From Sphingomonas sp. Root241 (GTDB lineage Bacteria > Pseudomonadota > Alphaproteobacteria > Sphingomonadales > Sphingomonadaceae), in NCBI RefSeq assembly GCF_001428865.1, contig NZ_LMIV01000001.1:120187-184186 (forward strand): a DNA stretch of 64,000 bases, written 5' to 3'. The position numbers and the translations under genes are program-made. Positions 8,033 to 16,783 of this stretch are shown here, one piece after another. How positions within the stretch are numbered: position 1 is the first letter of the stretch; the number at the start of each line of letters is the position of its first letter. The notes under the pieces are model-generated. The model saw nothing but the letters and a program-made list of their open reading frames with translations. It had not been told where the DNA came from and did no database searches.

Positions 8033-9088
8033 TTATGCGTTCCTGACCTTTCCAAACGCCCCGGCCGCATCCTTGGCGGTGCGGAACCGGAATGCCATGT
8101 CGTGCCGATATTCCTGACCCGGATCGAGCCGTGCCGAGGGGAAGTTGGGCTTGTTGGGGCTGTCGGGGAATTTCTGCGGTTCGAGGCAGAGACCGCCCCG
8201 CGCCGGATAGACGCCGCCGCCGGTGCCGGGCGCTCCGTTCGCGAGATGGTTGCCGGTGTAGAATTGCACGCCCGGCTCGGTCGAATGCACGTCCATCACC
8301 CGGCCCGATTTCGGATCGAACAAGGTCGCGATGCGGCGGATCCTGCCGGCAGCGCCGTCCAGCACGAAATTATGGTCATAGCCGCCGCCGAGCTTGAGCT
8401 GCGTATCGGCCGCCTCGATGTCGCGGCCGACCGGCTTGGGCGTGCGGAAATCGAACGGCGTGCCTTCGACCGGCCTGAATTCGCCGGTGGGGATCAGCGC
8501 CGCGTCGGTGGGCGTGATCTGACTCGCGGGGATCTGCAGGACATGATCGAGGATCGTCGTCCCGCTGCTTTCGCCCGCGAGATTGAAATAGGCGTGGTGG
8601 GTCAGGTTGACGACCGTCGCATGGTCGGTGGTGGCGTGGAAGCTGACTGTGAGCCCGCCCGCCTCGATCGCGTATCGCACCTGGACGTGCAGGTTGCCGG
8701 GAAAGCCGCGATCCAGATGCGGGCTCAGCAAAGTGAAGATCACCGAATGCGCGTCGCGCACAGCGACTTTCCAGTCCTGAACGTCGAATCCGCCCGGCCC
8801 TGAGTGCAGGTTGTTCGCCCCGTCATTCGCCGGCAGCCGATATTCGGTGCCGTCGAGACTGAACCGCGCGCCGCCGATCCGGTTGGCATAGCGGCCGGCA
8901 ACCACGCCGTAGAAGCGCGGATGCGCCCGATATTCGGCAAGGTCGCGATAGCCGAGCACGATATTGGCGGGTTTGCCGTCGCCTCCGGGCACTTCGAGCC
9001 GGCGCAAGGTTGCGCCAAGCGTCAAGAGCTCGGCGCGAACCCCGTCCCGCGCGATCACGATCGTCTCGATCGCCGCGTCCTTGTTCAC
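8033..9088 (-). CDS. galM: Galactose mutarotase / aldose 1-epimerase
   Basis: A 351-residue enzyme that interconverts alpha and beta anomers of aldoses. Family landmarks are the GRYANRIGGARF block (65-76), NLHSGPGGFD, the catalytic His region VNLTHHAYFNLAG (about 160-172) and the catalytic Glu303 in GGLCLEPQKFPDS. I start it at GTG 9088, which overlaps the stop codon of the upstream glucosidase in a GTGA tetranucleotide, so the two are probably translationally coupled; reading further upstream gives only out-of-family sequence. It would handle the beta-glucose released by that glucosidase. No signal peptide is present from this start, so it is cytoplasmic. Confidence 0.93.
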   Translation of the reverse strand: MNKDAAIETIVIARDGVRAELLTLGATLRRLEVPGGDGKPANIVLGYRDLAEYRAHPRFYGVVAGRYANRIGGARFSLDGTEYRLPANDGANNLHSGPGGFDVQDWKVAVRDAHSVIFTLLSPHLDRGFPGNLHVQVRYAIEAGGLTVSFHATTDHATVVNLTHHAYFNLAGESSGTTILDHVLQIPASQITPTDAALIPTGEFRPVEGTPFDFRTPKPVGRDIEAADTQLKLGGGYDHNFVLDGAAGRIRRIATLFDPKSGRVMDVHSTEPGVQFYTGNHLANGAPGTGGGVYPARGGLCLEPQKFPDSPNKPNFPSARLDPGQEYRHDMAFRFRTAKDAAGAFGKVRNA

Positions 9089-11556
9089 GGCTTGGCACCG
9101 GGACAGATCGAGTTGTTGGGATCGGAAACGATCCGCACATCGGCGATGCTGAGCCCGAACGGGCCCGATGCCGCCAGCACCAGCGGCGCATTGACCTTGG
9201 TCAGATCCACGCCGTTCTGCTGATAGCATTTGAGGAACACCTTCGCGGTGCGCCACGTGCCCGCCTGGCCGGAGAACAGGCTGGTCGCGTCGATCGCTCC
9301 CTTGTTAGCGCCGCCTTCCATCGAAAGCTGCACCTTGCCCGCCGGCGCGCGATCGACACGGTAGCTGATCTGCAGCGACAGATCGCCATTCGCCTCGCGG
9401 CTGAGGTCGAGCTCGCTCCCGCCGATCCGCAACGTCGCGGGGCCGTTCGGCCAGACGAGCTGCTGCGCGCCTTCCTGCGTCTGCGGCCCGTCCACCGTCT
9501 TCCGGGTGATCCGACTGTCGGTCGCGAACGAGAAGGGCGCGGGCGTGACGCCCTTGGCGAAATAGGTGCTGGTGTTGCCGAGCGACGGATCGAGGCCCGC
9601 TTCCTCGCTCAGCGCCGGCACATTGCCGCCTTTGGCATAGGTCAGGCCGTAACCCAGCGCGAACAGCGGATCATAGCTCGGCTTGCCCTTGTTGTTCGCG
9701 AACTGGCCCGCCGTCTTCGGCCAGCTGAACGACAGGCGACCCTTGAAATCGGTGCGCGGCTTGCCCGCGGCATCGCCTACCAGCACGTCGGCCACGCCGC
9801 CGCCTTCGCTGCCCGGCAGCCATGCGGCGACGAACGCGTCCGAGGCGTTGATCTCGGGATTGGTCCAGAGTGGGCGGCCCGAGAGGAACACCGAGACCAC
9901 CGGCACGCCGGCGCTCTTGAGCTTCTTGAGCAGTCCCAGCGCCTGCTTGTCGCCCGGCTGGAATTCGAGCGTGCGGATGTCGCCGCGCATCTCGGCATAA
10001 GGCTGCTCGCCGAATACGACGATCGCCACGTCGGGTTTCGCGGTGAAGGCCCCGTCTTCCGAGAGGGTCGCCGTGCCGCCCGCGGCCTCGACTGCCTTCT
10101 TCACACCCGCGAAGATCGTCTCGCCATTGGGGAACAGGTCGTTGGCATTGCCGTCGCCTTGCCAGCTCAGCGTCCAGCCGCCGGTCTGCATCCCCATCGA
10201 ATCGGCGCCGGGACCGGTGACGAGCACCCTGGCGCTCGCCTTGACCGGCAGCACGCCATTGTTCTTGAGCAGCACCAGCGACTTGGCGGCCGCCTCGCGT
10301 GCGATCGCGCGGTGCTCGGGCGCGCCGAGCACGCCGGCCTTGCCCTCGATCGGCCGCGCCGGATCGAACAGGCCCAGCTTGGCCTTGACGCGCAGGATGC
10401 GGCGGACCGCATCGTCGACCCGCGCCATCGGAATCGTGCCGTCCTTGACGTGCTTGACCGTCGAATCGAACAGGCCCTTCCAGCTGTCCGGCGCCATTGC
10501 CATGTCGAGCCCGGCGTTGAACGTGGCGGCGCAGTCGGTCGGCGTGCAGCCGGGGATCTGGCCATGGCCGTTCCAGTCGCCGACGATGAAGCCCTGAAAG
10601 CCCATCCGGCCCTTGAGCACGCCGGTGAGCAGCGACTTGTTGCCGTGCATCTTCGCGCCGTTCCAGCTGTTGTACGATGCCATCACGGTGAGCGTGCCGG
10701 CGTCGACTGCGGGCGGGTAGCCGGCGTCGTGGATCGCGATCAGTTCGTCTTCGCTGACGCGCGTATCGCCCTGATCGACGCCGTTGAAGGTGCCGCCGTC
10801 GCCGAGGAAGTGCTTGGCCGAGGACGCGACCTTGCCCTTCTGGATGCGGTTGGTGGTGCCCGGCTCGCCCTGCAGTCCGCGCACCATCTCGCCGGCATAG
10901 GAGCGGACGATCGCCGGATCCTCCGAATAGCCTTCATAGCTGCGGCCCCAGCGGTCGTCCTGCGGCACGGCGAGCGTCGGGCCGAATGCCCAGTCGGGGC
11001 CGGTGGCGGCGGTCTCCTCGGCGGTGGCAGCGCCGATGCGGCGGATCAGCGCTGGATCGTTGGCGGCGCCGAGGCCGATATTGTGCGGGAAGATCGTCGC
11101 GCCGATGACGTTGTTGTTGCCGTGGACGGCGTCGACTCCGAAGATCAGCGGGATCGGGGCGTGGCGCTGATGCGGCTCCATCGCCACGGCGCGGAAGGCG
11201 CGGGCGGTGGCGACCCAATCGCCCTGTCCGGAGCGGTCATTGCCCGAGAGCGGCGGCGAATTGCCGCCGGCGAGGATCGAGCCGAGCGGATATTTACGCA
11301 GATCCTCGGGCTTCACGCTGCCGATATCGCCTTGGATCATCTGCCCGACTTTTTCCTCGAGCGTCATCTTGGCCATCAGGCTCGAGACGAACTTCTCGGT
11401 TTGGGGATCGACCAGGCCTTCACTGGCGGCTTTCGGCCATTTTGCGGGGTGGGCGACGGTCGGCCCACCTGACAACGCTGTCGGCGCTTGCTGCGCAACA
11501 GCCGGCACGGCCCACAGAATCGTGGTCGCAAGCAACAGCTTCGTTCCAGGCCGCAT
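9085..11556 (-). CDS. Glycoside hydrolase family 3 beta-glucosidase, exported
   Basis: An 823-residue exo-acting beta-glucosidase (BglX/CelD-like) cleaving terminal beta-glucose from oligosaccharides in the periplasm. Residues 1-21 are a signal peptide ending AVA-Q. The N-terminal (beta/alpha)8 domain carries AGGNSPP, GVDAVHGNNN, the KHFLGDGGT block (about 245-253) and the nucleophile Asp327 in FIVGDWNGHG. The alpha/beta sandwich follows (VLLKNNGVLPV, then VVVFGEQPYAE) and ends in a C-terminal jelly-roll-like region of about 150 residues. ATG 11556 follows GGGAGAG. It overlaps galM by 4 bp, and an operator-like palindrome lies 25 bp upstream. Confidence 0.94.
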   Translation of the reverse strand: MRPGTKLLLATTILWAVPAVAQQAPTALSGGPTVAHPAKWPKAASEGLVDPQTEKFVSSLMAKMTLEEKVGQMIQGDIGSVKPEDLRKYPLGSILAGGNSPPLSGNDRSGQGDWVATARAFRAVAMEPHQRHAPIPLIFGVDAVHGNNNVIGATIFPHNIGLGAANDPALIRRIGAATAEETAATGPDWAFGPTLAVPQDDRWGRSYEGYSEDPAIVRSYAGEMVRGLQGEPGTTNRIQKGKVASSAKHFLGDGGTFNGVDQGDTRVSEDELIAIHDAGYPPAVDAGTLTVMASYNSWNGAKMHGNKSLLTGVLKGRMGFQGFIVGDWNGHGQIPGCTPTDCAATFNAGLDMAMAPDSWKGLFDSTVKHVKDGTIPMARVDDAVRRILRVKAKLGLFDPARPIEGKAGVLGAPEHRAIAREAAAKSLVLLKNNGVLPVKASARVLVTGPGADSMGMQTGGWTLSWQGDGNANDLFPNGETIFAGVKKAVEAAGGTATLSEDGAFTAKPDVAIVVFGEQPYAEMRGDIRTLEFQPGDKQALGLLKKLKSAGVPVVSVFLSGRPLWTNPEINASDAFVAAWLPGSEGGGVADVLVGDAAGKPRTDFKGRLSFSWPKTAGQFANNKGKPSYDPLFALGYGLTYAKGGNVPALSEEAGLDPSLGNTSTYFAKGVTPAPFSFATDSRITRKTVDGPQTQEGAQQLVWPNGPATLRIGGSELDLSREANGDLSLQISYRVDRAPAGKVQLSMEGGANKGAIDATSLFSGQAGTWRTAKVFLKCYQQNGVDLTKVNAPLVLAASGPFGLSIADVRIVSDPNNSICPGAKP

Positions 11557-11580
11557 CTCAACTCTCCCTCTTGTTCTTTG

Positions 11581-11594
11581 AGTTAGCGATAACG
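11581..11594. promoter_or_regulatory. Operator-like palindrome upstream of the GH3 gene
   Basis: On the minus strand the sequence reads CGTTATCGCTAACT with core GTTATCGCTAAC (11582-11593), 25 bases before the glucosidase ATG. It shares GTTA-N-CGCTAAC with the site at 5378-5389 upstream of the semialdehyde dehydrogenase, at almost the same distance from the start codon. It also lies within the 43-bp interval beside the end of the transporter gene, so it should affect only the glucosidase-mutarotase pair. Confidence 0.5.
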
Positions 11595-11599
11595 CGGAT

Positions 11600-13123
11600 T
11601 CAGTGCCCGAGTCCACGCCCCAGCCATCGTGCGGCGGCGTCGGGGCTCTGCTTGTCGGTATCCCGATCGACCAGATAATTGGCCTCGCGCATCTTCTCCA
11701 CTGGAATCGCGCCGATCAGCGGGCGCAGTGCCGCATGGAAGCGCGCATCGCCGGCGCGGCGCGGGGCGAGCAGCAGGATCGCGTCATAACCGGGAATCGC
11801 TCCCTTGGGATCGGTGAGCACTGTGAGCTTGTCGGCGGCGATGCGGCCGTCGGAGGAGAAAGCGGAGATGATATCGGCCTCGCCGCTCGCCAGCGCACGG
11901 TACATGAAGGTCGGTTGGTACGGGTGCGCCGATTTGAAGTTCAGGCCATAAGCGCGGCGCACCGCCGCCCATTCCGGCCGTTCGAGAAATTCGACGTCGG
12001 TGGCGAAATCGAGGTCGTCGGCTTGGCCCGCGAGGTCGTTCAGGCTGGCGATCCCGCGCCGCTTCGCATCCTCCCCGCGCATCGCAAAGGCATAGGCATT
12101 CTCGAAGCCGAGCGACCCGAGCAGCGTGACGCCGTGGTTCGCCTTCGCCCAGGCCGCGACGCCGTCGACGATCGCCGCGCGGGGCGGCACGTCGGTGCGC
12201 TTCATCTGGTTGGCCCAGATCGTCCCCGAATAATCGACATAGACATCGACATCGCCGCTCGCGAGCGCGCCGAACGCCACTGCCGAGCCGAGGCCTTCGC
12301 GGTAGCGCACCTTGTAGCCCGCCGCCTCGAGCCGGTGCCCGATCAGCCGGGCGAGGATATATTGCTCGGAAAAGCCCTTGGCGCCGATGGTCACGGTGCC
12401 CCGCGCCGCCGGCCACGCCGGCGCCAGCGCGACCGCCGCCGCGACGAGCAATGCCGCAAGGCTCGCCCAGACCAGCCCGCGCCGACGCCACGCGATGCCG
12501 ACTTCGGCGAGCCCGAGCAGGGCGTCGACTGCCAGTGCGAGACCGGCGGCGGCGGCGCAGCCGGCGAGGACGAGCGTCCAGTTCTGGGTCTGGAGCCCGG
12601 CGAAGATCAGGTCGCCGAGGCTCGGCTGGCCCACCGTTGTCGACAGCGTCGCCGCGCCGATCGTCCACACCGCGGCGGTGCGGATGCCGGCCATCAGCAT
12701 CGGTGCGACCAGCGGCGCCTCGACCAGCCACAGCCTTTGGTTACGCGTCATCCCCATGCCGTCGGCCGCCTCGATCACTGCGGGATCGAGATTGGCGAGG
12801 CCGGTCACGCCGTTCCGCAGGATCGGCAACAGCGCGTAGAGCGACAATGCGAGCAGCGAGGGCAGGAACCCCAGCGCCGGAATGCCGCCGCCGACCAGCG
12901 CCGAGAGCCACAACAGGATCGGATAGAAGAGCGCGAGCAGCGCGAGGCTCGGGATCGTCTGGACAAGGCTGGCGAAACCGAGTGCGATGCGCCCGACAGT
13001 CTTGTTGCGCGACGACAGTACGGCGAGCGGCAGGCTGACGACCAGCCCGAGCAGCAACGCCGAGAAAGCGAGCAGCAGATGCTGCGCGAGCAGTTCGGGC
13101 ACGCGCGCGAAGGCGGCGGTCAC
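11600..13123 (-). CDS. OpuC-type osmoprotectant ABC transporter, permease fused to binding domain
   Basis: A 507-residue fusion. Residues 1-215 are a permease of five to six membrane segments with the EAA-loop (EAADGMGMTRNQRLWLVEAP, 118-137) that contacts the ATPase. A further membrane segment (about 217-238) tethers a type II periplasmic binding domain at about 243-505, beginning VTIGAKGFSEQYILARLIG, which is typical of choline/glycine-betaine receptors (OpuAC/ProX type). It works with the ATPase encoded immediately upstream (ATGA overlap at 13120-13123) to import betaine, choline or a related quaternary amine. Permease-receptor fusions are known in this family. The exact ligand cannot be read from the sequence. 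Confidence 0.9.
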   Translation of the reverse strand: MTAAFARVPELLAQHLLLAFSALLLGLVVSLPLAVLSSRNKTVGRIALGFASLVQTIPSLALLALFYPILLWLSALVGGGIPALGFLPSLLALSLYALLPILRNGVTGLANLDPAVIEAADGMGMTRNQRLWLVEAPLVAPMLMAGIRTAAVWTIGAATLSTTVGQPSLGDLIFAGLQTQNWTLVLAGCAAAAGLALAVDALLGLAEVGIAWRRRGLVWASLAALLVAAAVALAPAWPAARGTVTIGAKGFSEQYILARLIGHRLEAAGYKVRYREGLGSAVAFGALASGDVDVYVDYSGTIWANQMKRTDVPPRAAIVDGVAAWAKANHGVTLLGSLGFENAYAFAMRGEDAKRRGIASLNDLAGQADDLDFATDVEFLERPEWAAVRRAYGLNFKSAHPYQPTFMYRALASGEADIISAFSSDGRIAADKLTVLTDPKGAIPGYDAILLLAPRRAGDARFHAALRPLIGAIPVEKMREANYLVDRDTDKQSPDAAARWLGRGLGH

Positions 13124-13884
13124 TTCTCCAGCTCCGCCAGCCGATGCGCCTGTTCGCGCGGCACTGCGACCAGGGCGTCCGCGGCGGCGCCTGCCTTGCC
13201 CGCGAGCAAGTCGCGCGGGGTGGAATCCGCGACGATCCGGCCGGCCTCCATCACCAATACGCGATCGGCGAGGAGCAATGCCTCGGCCATGTCGTGGGTG
13301 ACGAGGATCGTGGTGAGACCCATCCTGTCGTGCAGCGCGCGGATCGCCTTGCCGAGTCCGTCGCGGGTGACCGGATCGAGCGCGCCGAACGGCTCGTCCA
13401 TCAGCAGCAGCCCGGGCCCGCAGGCGAGCGCGCGGGCGACGCCGACGCGCTGGCGCTGTCCGCCCGACAGCGCGTCGGGCATGCGCCCGGCCAGCTCCGG
13501 CGCGAGCTCGACCAGTTCGAGCAATTCCGCCACCCGGTCCTTCGTATCGCTCCGGCCCGCCAGCCTGAGGCCGATCGCGACATTCTCGCCCACATTCATG
13601 TGCGGAAAGAGCCCGATATTCTGGAAGACATAGCCGATCCGGCGGCGCAGCAGATGCGCGGGCTCCGCAGCCACCGGCTCACCATGGATCCGCACTTCGC
13701 CTTCGCTCGGCTCGATCAGCCGGTTGATCGTCTTGAGCAAGGTCGACTTGCCCGAGCCTGACGTACCGACCAGCGCCACGAAGCTGCCGCCTGCAATCTC
13801 CAGCGACACGCCATCCACGGCCTTCATGCCAGCATAGACCTTACTGACATTTTTGAAGGTAACGCTGCGCGATTGCTCTGGCAT
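13120..13884 (-). CDS. OpuC-type ABC transporter ATP-binding subunit
   Basis: A 254-residue ATPase that powers the adjacent fused permease/receptor. Walker A is GTSGSGKST (40-48), followed by the Q-loop (YVFQNIGLFPHMN), signature LSGGQRQRVGVARAL, Walker B LLLMDEPFGALDP and the switch His in LVTHDMAEA. It is shorter than full OpuAA proteins and lacks their C-terminal tandem CBS domains, so ionic-strength sensing by CBS, as in some relatives, is not expected. ATG 13884 (MPEQSRSVTFKNVSK) is preferred over upstream alternatives. Its 5' end is 54 bp from a divergent SDR gene. Confidence 0.93.
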   Translation of the reverse strand: MPEQSRSVTFKNVSKVYAGMKAVDGVSLEIAGGSFVALVGTSGSGKSTLLKTINRLIEPSEGEVRIHGEPVAAEPAHLLRRRIGYVFQNIGLFPHMNVGENVAIGLRLAGRSDTKDRVAELLELVELAPELAGRMPDALSGGQRQRVGVARALACGPGLLLMDEPFGALDPVTRDGLGKAIRALHDRMGLTTILVTHDMAEALLLADRVLVMEAGRIVADSTPRDLLAGKAGAAADALVAVPREQAHRLAELEK

Positions 13885-13938
13885 CGCCGGCGGTTGTGCG
13901 GGATGAAGTCGCAAAGGTCAAAAGAATGGGAGGGGCGG

Positions 13939-14730
13939 ATGGCGGGCGAGAAGGCGATCTTCATTACCGGCGGCGGATCGGGGATCGGGCAGGCGGTCGC
14001 GAAGCTGTTCGCCGCGCGCGGCTGGCGCGTCGGGCTGGCCGACGTCAACGCCGCCGGGCTCGAGGCGACCAGGGCGATGCTGCCCCCCGGCATGGCCAAC
14101 ACTTATGTCATGGACGTGCGCGACCGGGACCAATGGCGCGAGGCGCTGGTCGCCTTCGCGGCGGCGAGCGGCGGGCGGCTCGACATCCTCTTCAACAATG
14201 CCGGCATCGCGGTGGGCGGGCCGCTCGCTTATGCCACCGACGACGAGATCGACCGGATCGTCGGCATCAATCTGGTCGGCGTGATCAACGGCGCGCGGGC
14301 GGCATATCCCTTCCTCAAGGCGACGCCGGGTTCGAGCCTCGTCAACACGGCCTCCGCCGCGGCGATCTACGGATCGAGCGGACTCGCGCTGTACGCCGCG
14401 GTGAAGTTCGGCGTGCGTGGCCTGTCGGAAGCGCTCGATGCCGAATGGGCGCTCGACGGGATCAGGGTCCGGGTGGTGATGCCGAGCTTCATCGATACGC
14501 CCCTGCTTGATTCGAACGTCGCGGGGACCAACCGTACCGCGCGCGATGCAGTGCGGGCGGCGGGCCTCGAATTCACGCCGCTCGAACAGGCCGCGGAAGA
14601 GATCTGGAACGGGATCGAGCGCGACAAGGTGCACGTCATCATCGGCAAGACCGCGCGCCGACTCGCTTTCGCCGCGCGCTGGATGCCGGGCGCGCTCCGC
14701 AAACAGATGCGCCGCGGCGCGATCGCCTAG
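13939..14730 (+). CDS. SDR family NAD(P)-dependent oxidoreductase
   Basis: A 263-residue classical short-chain dehydrogenase. It has the cofactor glycine motif GGGSGIG (11-17), the acidic ADVN after the second strand that favours NAD(H), the structural NNAG motif, and the catalytic Ser139, Tyr152 and Lys156 ([20 protein letters not shown]). Start at ATG 13939 behind GGGAGGGG. It ends tail to tail with the pterin dehydratase gene, with the stop codons overlapping in CTAG (14727-14730). The substrate is unknown; SDRs with the C-terminal '[11 protein letters not shown]' style are often hydroxysteroid or fatty alcohol type enzymes, which is only a weak hint. Confidence 0.9.
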   Translation: MAGEKAIFITGGGSGIGQAVAKLFAARGWRVGLADVNAAGLEATRAMLPPGMANTYVMDVRDRDQWREALVAFAAASGGRLDILFNNAGIAVGGPLAYATDDEIDRIVGINLVGVINGARAAYPFLKATPGSSLVNTASAAAIYGSSGLALYAAVKFGVRGLSEALDAEWALDGIRVRVVMPSFIDTPLLDSNVAGTNRTARDAVRAAGLEFTPLEQAAEEIWNGIERDKVHVIIGKTARRLAFAARWMPGALRKQMRRGAIA

Positions 14731-15014
14731 AGCAAGGCGTCGATCGCGTGCGCCATCGCGATGTCGCGCTGCGAGAGCCCGTCGGCGTCATGCGTGGTGA
14801 GCAATATGTCGACCCGGTTCCACACGTTCGACCATTCGGGATGATGATCGGCCTTTTCGGCGATCAGCGCGATGCGGGTCATGAAGCCGAACGCCTGGTT
14901 GAAGTCGTCGAAGGTGAAGCGGCGCGTGATCGCGTCGCGGGCTTCGTCGTACGTCCAGTCGGGAATCGCGGCGAGCGATTCGTTCCTGTGCCCTTCGGTC
15001 AGTCGCGCCACCAT
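14727..15014 (-). CDS. phhB: 4a-hydroxytetrahydrobiopterin dehydratase
   Basis: A 95-residue pterin-4-alpha-carbinolamine dehydratase that dehydrates 4a-hydroxy-tetrahydropterin, either to recycle the cofactor of phenylalanine hydroxylase or as a moonlighting protein. The short single-domain fold is complete: [22 protein letters not shown], the active-site ADHHPEW with the two histidines, and [14 protein letters not shown]. Start at ATG 15014. No aromatic amino acid hydroxylase is adjacent, but maiA, of the tyrosine pathway, occurs elsewhere in the window at 31367. Confidence 0.95.
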   Translation of the reverse strand: MVARLTEGHRNESLAAIPDWTYDEARDAITRRFTFDDFNQAFGFMTRIALIAEKADHHPEWSNVWNRVDILLTTHDADGLSQRDIAMAHAIDALL

Positions 15015-15049
15015 GATCGCCTCCTTGCCCAGCCTTCGCCGCTCGGCCT

Positions 15050-15466
15050 ATGGGTTCGCGGATGAGCGGGCAAGCGCCTTCCCACGCGCCGAGCGCGGCA
15101 ACGATCGAGGCGCTGGCCCGCGAAGCGCTCGCGCGCATCCCCGAGCCGTTCCAGACGCATCTCGCCGACGTGGTGTTGATCGTCGAGGAATTCGCCGACG
15201 ACGAGACATTGGACGCGATGGGGATCGAGGATCCGTTCGACCTGACCGGCCTCTATCACGGGCGACCCGTGGGCGAGAAATCCGCGTTCGATTCTGGAGG
15301 CTTGCCCGATCGCATCCATCTCTATCGCCGCCCGATCCTCGACGAATGGTGCGATACCGGGGTGACGCTGCAGGCGTTGGTGGCGCACATCGTGGTGCAC
15401 GAGGTGGGGCACCATTTCGGGCTGTCCGACGACGACATGCACGCGCTGGAAGACGCCGCCGGGTGA
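15050..15466 (+). CDS. Minimal zincin metallopeptidase family protein
   Basis: A roughly 138-residue protein of the 'metallopeptidase family' (zincin-like, PF06262 type). The zinc motif HEVGHHFGLSDDD near the C-terminus gives two His ligands plus the downstream Asp and the catalytic Glu. Preceding features FQTHLADVVLIVEEFAD and GLYHGRPVGEKS are typical of the family. No signal peptide is seen. The ATG at 15050 and the one at 15062 are both plausible and neither has a clear Shine-Dalgarno. Its stop overlaps the ccmA GTG start (GTGA, 15463-15466), so it is coupled to the cytochrome c maturation genes. Substrates are unknown. Confidence 0.87.
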   Translation: MGSRMSGQAPSHAPSAATIEALAREALARIPEPFQTHLADVVLIVEEFADDETLDAMGIEDPFDLTGLYHGRPVGEKSAFDSGGLPDRIHLYRRPILDEWCDTGVTLQALVAHIVVHEVGHHFGLSDDDMHALEDAAG

Positions 15467-16032
15467 GTGCCGGCCTGTCCTTCGCCCATGTCACCTGCAT
15501 CCGCGGCGGCAATATGCTGTTCGAAGGGCTGAGCTTCACGCTGGCGCCCGGCGACGCGGCGCTGGTGAGCGGCCCCAACGGCGCCGGCAAATCGAGCTTG
15601 ATCCGCATCGCCGCCGGGCTGCTCCCGGCCGCTGCCGGGCGCGTGGAGGGCGAAGGCGCGCGTGCGCTGCTGGCGGAGACGGCCGCGCTCGATCCGGAGT
15701 TGAGCGTCGCGGCAGCGCTGCGCTTCTGGGCGCGGATCGACGGGCGACCTGCCGCAGTCGACAATGCGCTCGCGGCGGTCGGCCTCGGCGATCTCGCGCA
15801 GGTCCCGGTGCGGCTGCTGTCGACCGGGCAGCGGCGACGCGCGGCGCTGGCGCGGGTGGTGGCGAGCGGTGCGCCGGTCTGGCTGCTCGACGAACCCGCC
15901 AACGGGCTCGATGCGGAATCGGTGCGGACGCTGGAGGCGCTGATCGCCGCGCATCGTGGCAGCGGCGGTATCGCGTTGGTCGCGACACACCTGCCGATCG
16001 CATTGCCGGATGCCCGGGAGCTACGGCTATGA
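15463..16032 (+). CDS. ccmA: Heme exporter ATP-binding protein CcmA
   Basis: A 189-residue ATPase of the CcmAB complex that drives release of holo-CcmE during cytochrome c maturation (system I) at the inner membrane. It has Walker A GPNGAGKSS, the signature LSTGQRRRAALARV, Walker B VWLLDEPANGLD and the switch region LVATHLPI. The GTG at 15463 overlaps the preceding stop codon. It is short, as usual for CcmA. Its partner ccmB lies 106 bp downstream, with a palindromic element in between. The other ccm genes are not in the window. Confidence 0.94.
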   Translation: MSAGLSFAHVTCIRGGNMLFEGLSFTLAPGDAALVSGPNGAGKSSLIRIAAGLLPAAAGRVEGEGARALLAETAALDPELSVAAALRFWARIDGRPAAVDNALAAVGLGDLAQVPVRLLSTGQRRRAALARVVASGAPVWLLDEPANGLDAESVRTLEALIAAHRGSGGIALVATHLPIALPDARELRL

Positions 16033-16041
16033 CGGCACCCT

Positions 16042-16127
16042 CTCACGTTCGTGCTGCGCTTGTCGAAGCACCGTCCTTTCCTCGCGAGGAAGTAAGGACA
16101 GCCCTTCGACAAGCTCAGGGTGAACGG
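16042..16127. repeat. CTTGTCGAAG palindromic repeat, type C
   Basis: An imperfect inverted repeat of about 86 bp centred on TCCTCGCGAGGA, with outer arms that contain CTTGTCGAAG and CTTCGACAAG, and CTCACGTTCG facing GGGTGAACG. It sits between ccmA and ccmB inside one transcription unit, so read-through is presumably tolerated. Confidence 0.75.
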
Positions 16128-16138
16128 GGTGATGACGC

Positions 16139-16783
16139 GTGAGTATCTTCGCCGCCATCGTGTGGCGCGAGCTGCGGCGGGCGTGGAGCACCGGCGGGCT
16201 GCTGATGCCGATCGCCTTCTTCCTGCTCGTCGCGATCCTGTTTCCCTTCGCGATCGGCCCGGATGCCAGGCTGCTCGCGCGGGTCGGCGGCGGCGTGATC
16301 TGGGCGGCGGCACTGCTTGCGGCACTGCTCCCGGTCGAGCGGCTGGTGACGCCCGATGCCGAGAACGGCGTGCTCGATCAGTTCGCCGCGCGCGGGCTCT
16401 CCGACGTCGCGGTCGCGGCGGCCAAGATGGTCGGCCATTGGCTCGGCTTCGCGCCGGCACTGCTCGCCGCGACGGTGATCGCCGCTGCCCTGCTGCACTT
16501 GCCCGCCAACGCGCTGGTGCCGCTTCTCGCGGGCCTTGCGATCGGTACGCCAGGGCTCGCCGCGCTGGGTGTCGCCACTGCCGCGCTGGTCGCGGGATTG
16601 CGCGGCGCGGGCGCGTTGGCTGGACTGGTGATGCTCCCGTTCGCGGTGCCGTTATTGATCTTCGGCGCGGGTGCGACGGGCGACCAGCCCGGCGCCTTCA
16701 AGCTGCTCGCGGCGGTGAGCCTGTTGCTGGTGGCCGGATGCCCGTTCGTCGCGGGCGCGGCGATCCGGATGGGGCGGAGCTAG
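16139..16783 (+). CDS. ccmB: Heme exporter protein CcmB
   Basis: A 214-residue inner-membrane subunit of the CcmAB transporter. Six hydrophobic segments are apparent, and the N-terminus FAAIVWRELRRAWSTGG is the usual amphipathic start of the family, followed by LPVERLVTPDAENGVLDQF. The start is GTG 16139. It converges with the methyltransferase gene, the stops overlapping in CTAG (16780-16783). A ccmA partner is upstream. Confidence 0.93.
   Translation: MSIFAAIVWRELRRAWSTGGLLMPIAFFLLVAILFPFAIGPDARLLARVGGGVIWAAALLAALLPVERLVTPDAENGVLDQFAARGLSDVAVAAAKMVGHWLGFAPALLAATVIAAALLHLPANALVPLLAGLAIGTPGLAALGVATAALVAGLRGAGALAGLVMLPFAVPLLIFGAGATGDQPGAFKLLAAVSLLLVAGCPFVAGAAIRMGRS

Noticed and set aside
9010..11472. 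An 820-codon open frame antisense to the GH3 gene
   Set aside because: Full overlap with a convincing glucosidase, no motifs, and the low-complexity composition of a mirror frame.
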